A model generated the notes under the pieces. The model searched no databases and was not told where the DNA came from. It was given only the letters and a program-made list of their open reading frames with translations. A stretch of 10,113 nucleotides of DNA, taken from Isoptericola sp042668085. Lineage in GTDB: Bacteria > Actinomycetota > Actinomycetes > Actinomycetales > Cellulomonadaceae. The DNA lies in the NCBI RefSeq assembly GCF_042668085.1, contig NZ_JBHVBO010000153.1:1-10113 (forward strand). Direction: 5' to 3'. The translations under genes and the position numbers were made by a program. This document shows, one piece after another, positions 5,496 to 10,113 of this stretch (within the stretch, counting starts at the first letter, position 1; every line of letters begins with the position of its first letter).

Positions 5496-7676
5496 TCAGA
5501 GGGTGCGAACCGTCACCTGGGCCAGCTCCTGCGTGCACCGGGTGAGCGCCACGTAGAGCCCGTTCCAGCCGCGCGGCTCGCCCGCGATGCCGTCGGGGTC
5601 GACCACGACGGCGGCGTCCCACTCGAGGCCCTTCGCGTCCGTCGCGGACAGCGCGGGCACGCCGTCCGGCAGGACCTCGCGCAGCGTGGCGAGCCGGGCC
5701 GCGGGCGCGACCACGCCCACCGTGCCGCCGTCGTACCGGCCGGCCATCCCCGCGACGGCCTCGGCGACGACGCCGGGCCAGGAGGCGTCGTCGGCCGTGG
5801 CGCGCCAGGGCGCGACCGGCGCGGACCGGACGGCGCGGGGCGGGGCGTTGCGGCTGCCCGCGCGGCGCAGCACAGGCACGGTGAGCTCCATGACCTCCCG
5901 CGGGGTGCGGTAGCAGATCGTCAGGTCGGCCCGTCGCCAGCGGTCGCCGAGGGCGTCGCCCACGGCCTCGCCCCAGTCGGTCTGCCGGTGCGCCGACGAC
6001 GCCTGGTCGATGTCGCCGACGGCGGTGACGGAGCGGGTCGGGCAGCGGCGCACCACCATGTGCCACTGCATGCCGGACAGTTCCTGCGCCTCGTCCACCA
6101 CCACGTGCCCGTACGTCCAGTCCCGGCGGGCGGCGGCCCGCGGGGCGAGGAAGACGCCGTCGTGGCCCGGGCCGTCGTCATCCGGTGCGGACGCGGGCTC
6201 GTCGGGGTCGCCGAGCAGGTCGGTGAGCGCGTCGAGCAGCGGGACGTCGCTGCTCGCCCAGCCGTCCGCCCCGCCGGCCGGCTCCGCGACGACGAGCGCG
6301 ACCTCCGCGGCGGTGAGGTCGGCGCCGTGCGCGGCCAGGAGGTCCGCGTCGTGCAGCAGGCGCGCGAGCTCGGCCTCCGGGTCGCGGCGCGGCCACCACG
6401 CGTCGAGCGCGGCGGCGACGCCGCGGTCGGCGGCGACGCGCTCGCGCAGCGCCTCGAGGTCCGCGTCCGAGAGCACGCCGTCGACGTCGGAGCCGGTCGC
6501 CCCGGTGGGCACGGCGCGGTCGTCGGCGGCGGCGAGCCGGGCGTCGAACTGGCCCAGCACGTCCTCGAACCCCTCCTCGGCGCGGGCGAGCAGCTCGGCC
6601 TGGCGGTCGGCGACGGCGTCCACGAGGAGGTCGTGCACGCGGTCGGTCACCCGATCGCGGGCGCGGTGGTACGAGCCCGCTCCGGCCGCGGCGCGGCGCG
6701 CGGCCGCCACCTGGGCCGCGGGCAGCACGTACTCCTCGCCGTCGAGCACGAGGGCGAGCGGGCCGTCGTCCGGCTCGAGCGACGCGACGAACCGGCGCAG
6801 GGCCGGGAGCCACGACGACCGGCCCTTGAGCTCCGCGACGTCGCGCCCCTCGGCGCGCGTGGGCCGGACGCCCGGCACGAGGGTGTCGCACGTCGCCGAG
6901 ACGACCGCCGTCTCGCCGAGCGCCGGCAGCACCTGGGCGATGTAGTCGAGGAAGCGCGTCGACGGCCCGAGCACGAGCACGCCGCGCTCCGCGAGGTGCG
7001 GCTGCGCGAACAGCAGGTAGGCGACGCGGTGCAGCGCCACGACCGTCTTGCCCGTGCCCGGGCCGCCCTGCACCACCAGCGGGGTGCGGGCGTCGGCGCG
7101 GACGACGTCGTCCTGCTCGCGCTGCAGGGTGGCGACGGCGGTGCCCATGCGCCCGGTGCGCCGCTCGTCCAGCGCGGCGAGCAGCGCTCCCTCGCCGACG
7201 AGGCCGGATTCGTCGAGGCCGCCGTCGAGCGGCTCGTCGTCCACGCCGACCACCTCCGGGCCGCGGGTGCGCACGTGCCGGCGGCGTCGCACGCCCTGCG
7301 GGTCCACCGGCGTCGCCGTGTAGAACGGGCGGGCGACGGCGGCGCGCCAGTCCACGACCAGTGGCTCGTCGTCCTCGGTCGCGCCGGGCAGGCCGACCCG
7401 GCCCAGCCGCCGCACCGAGCCGTCGTCGCCGTCGAGCCGCCCGAAGACCAGGCCGTGGTCCGCCGCCCGCAGCTCCGCGCGCCGGGCGCGCAGCCGGGCG
7501 ATCCGCGCCCGGGCGGCCGCGTCCTCGGGGCGTGCCGACGCGAGCGTGACCTCCAGGTCGCCGAGCACCGCGGCGCGTCGCGACCAGGCGGCGTCGAGGG
7601 CGGCCTGCTCCTCCACGATCGCGCTGATGACGTCGGTGGTGGTGGCGGTGGAGACCTGGGGGGTGGGCTGGGGCAC
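5496..7676 (-). CDS. helD: HelD-family RNA polymerase-recycling ATPase
   Basis: A 726-residue superfamily 1 helicase-like protein of the HelD group, which inserts into RNA polymerase channels and uses ATP to release stalled or inactive complexes. Actinobacterial members (class II, including HelR) can also protect against rifamycins. The N-terminal 70 residues are a predicted antiparallel coiled coil. Next come the Q-motif-like Leu-Gln-Arg-Glu-Gln (184-188), Walker A Gly204-Gly-Pro-Gly-Thr-Gly-Lys-Thr211, a long charged insertion (about 270-510), Walker B Val-Val-Val-Asp-Glu-Ala-Gln (525-531), motif III Val-Gly-Asp-Ile-Asp-Gln (553-558), Lys-Gly-Leu-Glu-Trp-Asp (682-687) and motif VI Tyr-Val-Ala-Leu-Thr-Arg (708-713). 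Length matches mycobacterial HelD. The start is GTG at 7676 with GAGG (7684-7681) four bases upstream. Divergent from the copper ATPase gene. UvrD/Rep DNA helicase is the alternative, but the N-terminus and insertion favour HelD. No rifamycin-associated promoter element was noticed upstream. Confidence 0.9.
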   Translation of the reverse strand: MPQPTPQVSTATTTDVISAIVEEQAALDAAWSRRAAVLGDLEVTLASARPEDAAARARIARLRARRAELRAADHGLVFGRLDGDDGSVRRLGRVGLPGATEDDEPLVVDWRAAVARPFYTATPVDPQGVRRRRHVRTRGPEVVGVDDEPLDGGLDESGLVGEGALLAALDERRTGRMGTAVATLQREQDDVVRADARTPLVVQGGPGTGKTVVALHRVAYLLFAQPHLAERGVLVLGPSTRFLDYIAQVLPALGETAVVSATCDTLVPGVRPTRAEGRDVAELKGRSSWLPALRRFVASLEPDDGPLALVLDGEEYVLPAAQVAAARRAAAGAGSYHRARDRVTDRVHDLLVDAVADRQAELLARAEEGFEDVLGQFDARLAAADDRAVPTGATGSDVDGVLSDADLEALRERVAADRGVAAALDAWWPRRDPEAELARLLHDADLLAAHGADLTAAEVALVVAEPAGGADGWASSDVPLLDALTDLLGDPDEPASAPDDDGPGHDGVFLAPRAAARRDWTYGHVVVDEAQELSGMQWHMVVRRCPTRSVTAVGDIDQASSAHRQTDWGEAVGDALGDRWRRADLTICYRTPREVMELTVPVLRRAGSRNAPPRAVRSAPVAPWRATADDASWPGVVAEAVAGMAGRYDGGTVGVVAPAARLATLREVLPDGVPALSATDAKGLEWDAAVVVDPDGIAGEPRGWNGLYVALTRCTQELAQVTVRTL

Positions 7677-7688
7677 GGGACCTCGATT

Positions 7689-7701
7689 CGTACGGTGTAC
7701 G
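7689..7701. repeat. 13-bp inverted repeat before helD
   Basis: CGTAC, three bases, GTACG: a perfect dyad with 5-bp arms, 12 bases upstream of the helD start codon. It overlaps where the helD promoter or leader must lie and could be an operator. The arms are short, so chance is a real alternative. Confidence 0.35.
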
Positions 7702-7782
7702 GGAGACCCTGGCCCAACGCGGCCCCCCGCGGGATTGTTCCCGGCCCCGGCGTCCGGCAGCCGGGTCGCAGGGGATCGCGGA

Positions 7783-7799
7783 ATACCGGCTGGGGGTAT
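7783..7799. promoter_or_regulatory. CsoR-like copper operator, distal copy (imperfect)
   Basis: ATACCGGCTGGGGGTAT matches the proximal site at 13 of 17 positions and keeps the full right half GGGGGTAT and the left ATACC. The known CsoR operators of copper-export genes have a TACC/CCC...GGGGGTA form, as in Bacillus subtilis copZA. The dyad arms are five bases. Centre is at 7791, 33 bp from the centre of the second site. The right edge runs into TATATGGT, a possible -10 region of copB. Confidence 0.6.
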
Positions 7800-7803
7800 A
7801 TGG

Positions 7804-7836
7804 TTGCCGACAGAGATACCCCGCGGGGGTATCGAT
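7804..7836 (+). promoter_or_regulatory. Candidate copB promoter overlapping the copper operator
   Basis: TTGCCG at 7804-7809 is a fair -35 box (four of six). The only nearby -10-like bases, TATCGA at 7830-7835, leave a long 20-bp spacer and lie inside the right arm of the proximal operator. An alternative -10 is TATGGT at 7799-7804, which would start transcription near 7811, just before that operator. Either arrangement would let a bound repressor block transcription. The exact start cannot be decided from sequence. Confidence 0.3.
7815..7833. promoter_or_regulatory. CsoR-like copper operator, proximal copy (perfect dyad)
   Basis: GATACCCC-GCG-GGGGTATC is a perfect inverted repeat with 8-bp arms and a 3-base centre. 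It matches the G-tract/ATACC form of CsoR-type operators found at copper-export promoters in Actinobacteria and Firmicutes. It lies 44 bases before the copB start codon. CsoR releases such sites on Cu(I) binding, which predicts copper induction of copB. No csoR gene is in the window, so the repressor must be encoded elsewhere. Confidence 0.75.
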
Positions 7837-7876
7837 CACAATCGCGAACCCGTCCGTCCGAGGCAAGGATCGAGCT

Positions 7877-10081
7877 GTGGACCACTCCTCTCACGACCAG
7901 CACCCGGGGCACCGGCGTCCCGACACCGCGCGCGTCCTGGAGCACGACCACCACGCGCACGAGGGGCACGACGCGCACGGCGGTCACGACGCGCACGCGG
8001 GCCACGACACGACCGCGCACGACGCCCACGCCGGCCACGACATGTCGGGCCACGGGGGCCACGCGGGTCATGGCGGCCACGCAGGCCACGGCGACCACGT
8101 CGGTCAGTTCCGCCGCCTGTTCTGGATCATGCTGGCGCTGGCGGTGCCGACCGTCGCGCTGTCGCCGATGTTCGCGATGGTGCTCGGCTACGAGCTCCCC
8201 GACGCGGCATGGGTCGACTGGGTCTCGCCGGTGCTCGGCACCGTGATCTACGTGTGGGGCGGGCGGCCGTTCCTCACGGGGGCGGTGTCGGAGCTCCGGT
8301 CCCGCAAGCCCGGGATGATGCTGCTCATCGGCCTGGCGATCACCGTCGCGTTCGTCGCCTCGCTGGGCGCCAGCCTCGGCGTGCTCGACCACCAGCTCGA
8401 CTTCTGGTGGGAGCTGGCGCTGCTGGTCGTGATCATGCTGCTGGGCCACTGGATCGAGATGCGCTCGCTGGCGCAGACCACCTCGGCGCTCGACTCGCTG
8501 GCCGCGCTGCTGCCGGACGAGGCGGAGCGCGTGGAGGGCGAGCGGGTCGTGACCGTGCCGCCGTCGGACCTGCGCGTGGGCGACGTCGTCCTGGTGCGCC
8601 CCGGCGGCAGCGTCCCTGCCGACGGTCGCGTGGTCGACGGCCGCGCCGAGATGGACGAGTCGATGGTCACCGGCGAGTCGCGCACCGTCGGGCGCACCGT
8701 GGGCGACGCCGTCACCGCCGGCACCGTCGCCACCGACTCCGGCCTGCGGGTCGAGGTCACCGCCACCGGCGACGACACCGCGCTCGCCGGCATCCAGCGC
8801 CTGGTCGCCGAGGCGCAGGCGTCGTCGTCACGGGCGCAGCGCCTCGCGGACCGCGCGGCGGGCTGGCTGTTCTGGTTCGCGCTCGGCGCCGCCGTCGTCA
8901 CCGCGATCGCGTGGACGGCGTTCGGCCTGCCGGACGACGCCGTGGTCCGGACCGTCACGGTCCTCGTCATCGCCTGCCCCCACGCGCTGGGCCTGGCCAT
9001 CCCGCTGGTCGTCTCCATCGCCACCGAGCGGGCCGCCCGGGGCGGCGTCCTCGTCAAGGACCGCCTGGCGCTGGAGAGCATGCGCACCGTGGACGCCGTC
9101 CTCTTCGACAAGACCGGCACGCTGACCAAGGGCGAGCCGACGGTCGCGGACGTCGCGACGTCGGGCACCGGCGCGGGCGACCTGGACGGCGACGCCGTCC
9201 TGGCGCTTGCGGCCGCCGCCGAGGCGGACAGCGAGCACCCGCTGGCCCGGGCGATCGTCCGGGCGGCGGAGGCCCGCGGCCTCGACGTCCCGCGCGCGAC
9301 GGACTTCTCGTCGTCGCCCGCCGTCGGCGTCGTCGCGACGGTGGACGGGCACGAGGTGCGCGTGGGCGGCCCCCGGCTGCTCGAGGAGCAGCGGGCCGAC
9401 GAGGTCGCGGAGGCCGAGGCGTGGCGCGGCGACGGCGCGATCATCCTGCACGTGCTGCGCGACGGCGCCGTCGTCGGCGGGCTGAAGCTCGCGGACGAGG
9501 TGCGGGCGGAGTCCGCCGAGGCGGTCGAGGCCCTGCACCGGCTGGGCGTGCAGGTCGTGATGATCACGGGCGACGCCGAGGCGGTGGCGCGGTCGGTGGC
9601 CGACGAGCTCGGCGTCGACCGGTTCTTCGCCGGCGTGCGGCCGGAGGACAAGTCGGCGCGCGTCGCGGAGCTGCAGGCCGAGGGCAAGCGGGTCGCGATG
9701 GTCGGGGACGGCGTCAACGACGCCCCGGCGCTGGCCCAGGCCGACGTCGGCATCGCGATCGGCGCCGGCACCGACGTGGCCATCGCGTCGGCGGGCGTCA
9801 TCCTCGCCAGCGACGACCCCCGGTCGGTGCTGTCCGTGATCGAGCTGTCGCGGGCCAGCTACCGCAAGATGAAGCAGAACCTGTGGTGGGCGGCGGGCTA
9901 CAACCTGCTGTCCGTGCCGCTGGCGGCGGGCGTGCTCGCCCCGGTCGGGTTCGTGCTGCCGATGTCCGTCGGCGCCCTGCTGATGTCGCTGTCCACCGTG
10001 GTGGTGGCGCTCAACGCGCAGCTGCTGCGGCGGCTGGACCTGCGGCCCGACGTCGCCACCCGGGGCGTGCTGGGTCGCTGA
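7877..10081 (+). CDS. copB: CopB-type (P1B-3) copper-exporting P-type ATPase
   Basis: A 734-residue heavy-metal P-type ATPase that pumps copper (possibly silver) out of the cytoplasm. Residues 1-76 are a metal-binding tail with 22 histidines and no CxxC domain. Eight membrane segments are seen: about 80-103, 113-134, 146-168, 176-196, 329-350, 358-382, 668-690 and 692-714. The metal-site motif in the sixth is Cys367-Pro-His369, the mark of the CopB subgroup, not the CPC of CopA. Other motifs are Thr-Gly-Glu-Ser (265-268) in the actuator, Asp411-Lys-Thr-Gly-Thr, His454-Pro, Thr-Gly-Asp (564-566) and Gly-Asp-Gly-Val-Asn-Asp (610-615). The last two helices carry Gly-Tyr-Asn-Leu-Leu (674-678) and Met-Ser-Leu-Ser-Thr-Val-Val-Val-Ala-Leu-Asn-Ala (703-714), also P1B-3 features. 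GTG at 7877 has AAGGA (7865-7869) seven bases upstream. Whether Cu(I) or Cu(II) is moved is not decidable here. Upstream CsoR-like operators support a copper role. Confidence 0.96.
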   Translation: MDHSSHDQHPGHRRPDTARVLEHDHHAHEGHDAHGGHDAHAGHDTTAHDAHAGHDMSGHGGHAGHGGHAGHGDHVGQFRRLFWIMLALAVPTVALSPMFAMVLGYELPDAAWVDWVSPVLGTVIYVWGGRPFLTGAVSELRSRKPGMMLLIGLAITVAFVASLGASLGVLDHQLDFWWELALLVVIMLLGHWIEMRSLAQTTSALDSLAALLPDEAERVEGERVVTVPPSDLRVGDVVLVRPGGSVPADGRVVDGRAEMDESMVTGESRTVGRTVGDAVTAGTVATDSGLRVEVTATGDDTALAGIQRLVAEAQASSSRAQRLADRAAGWLFWFALGAAVVTAIAWTAFGLPDDAVVRTVTVLVIACPHALGLAIPLVVSIATERAARGGVLVKDRLALESMRTVDAVLFDKTGTLTKGEPTVADVATSGTGAGDLDGDAVLALAAAAEADSEHPLARAIVRAAEARGLDVPRATDFSSSPAVGVVATVDGHEVRVGGPRLLEEQRADEVAEAEAWRGDGAIILHVLRDGAVVGGLKLADEVRAESAEAVEALHRLGVQVVMITGDAEAVARSVADELGVDRFFAGVRPEDKSARVAELQAEGKRVAMVGDGVNDAPALAQADVGIAIGAGTDVAIASAGVILASDDPRSVLSVIELSRASYRKMKQNLWWAAGYNLLSVPLAAGVLAPVGFVLPMSVGALLMSLSTVVVALNAQLLRRLDLRPDVATRGVLGR

Positions 10082-10113
10082 CCGGCCCGCCCGAGCCCGG
10101 CCCCCGGTCCGCG

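Noticed and set aside
7686..7717. helD promoter from TTGGGC (7717-7712) and TACGAA (7692-7687)
   Set aside because: The 19-bp spacer and poor -10 match make it no better than chance, though a promoter must lie in this gap.
7740..7765. CCCGGC...GCCGGG inverted arms in the helD-copB gap as a hairpin
   Set aside because: Six-base GC arms with a 14-base loop are expected by chance at this base composition.
7681..7876. Rifamycin-associated element upstream of helD (HelR-type control)
   Set aside because: I looked for a CTTGC/GCAAG-type inverted element and saw none in the divergent region.
5988..8246. 752-codon open frame on the plus strand opposite helD and running into copB
   Set aside because: Shadow of helD; the translation has no family motif, and the opposite strand carries complete Walker and helicase motifs.
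10082..10113. Terminator after copB
   Set aside because: Only 32 bases remain; they are C-rich with no convincing hairpin. The terminator, if any, is beyond the window.

Overview
The window comes from a very GC-rich genome with strong G/C bias at third codon positions, frequent GTG starts and the actinobacterial style of short or absent leaders. Gene content and protein style (TAXI lipoprotein with two-component genes, class II-like HelD, CopB with a His-rich tail, CsoR-type operators) fit an actinobacterium, most likely of the Micrococcales (Cellulomonas/Promicromonospora-like). That placement is inference from composition and protein families, not from a marker gene.

Layout. Bases 1-59 hold a cluster of four copies of one 10-bp palindrome arm. 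A CorA-type divalent-cation channel follows (122-1090, +). Next is a tightly packed three-gene operon (1151-4296, +): an OmpR/PhoB-type response regulator, a membrane histidine kinase, and a TAXI-family periplasmic-binding lipoprotein whose GTG start overlaps the kinase stop by four bases. A GalE-family protein (4300-5403, -) converges on the lipoprotein gene with only 3 bases between stop codons. Upstream of it on the same strand lies a HelD-type RNA polymerase-recycling ATPase (5496-7676, -). A 200-bp divergent region (7677-7876) separates helD from a CopB-type (P1B-3) copper-exporting ATPase (7877-10081, +).

How the parts work together. The regulator, kinase and lipoprotein look like one sensing unit in which the lipoprotein binds a small (probably carboxylate) ligand and informs the kinase. 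No TRAP membrane permease is encoded in the window. The copB promoter region carries two CsoR-like copper operators 33 bp apart centre to centre (about three helical turns), which predicts copper-inducible export. No CsoR gene is present here, so the repressor would act in trans.

Most notable: the GalE-like protein keeps the Rossmann glycine motif and many GalE C-terminal signatures, but the catalytic Tyr-x-x-x-Lys dyad is replaced by Val and His, and several other active-site positions are changed. It looks like an intact but catalytically altered paralogue. Also notable are the paired copper operators, the strict every-third-residue histidine spacing in the CopB tail, and the palindrome cluster at the left edge. 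No tRNA, rRNA, CRISPR array, insertion sequence or phage gene was seen.
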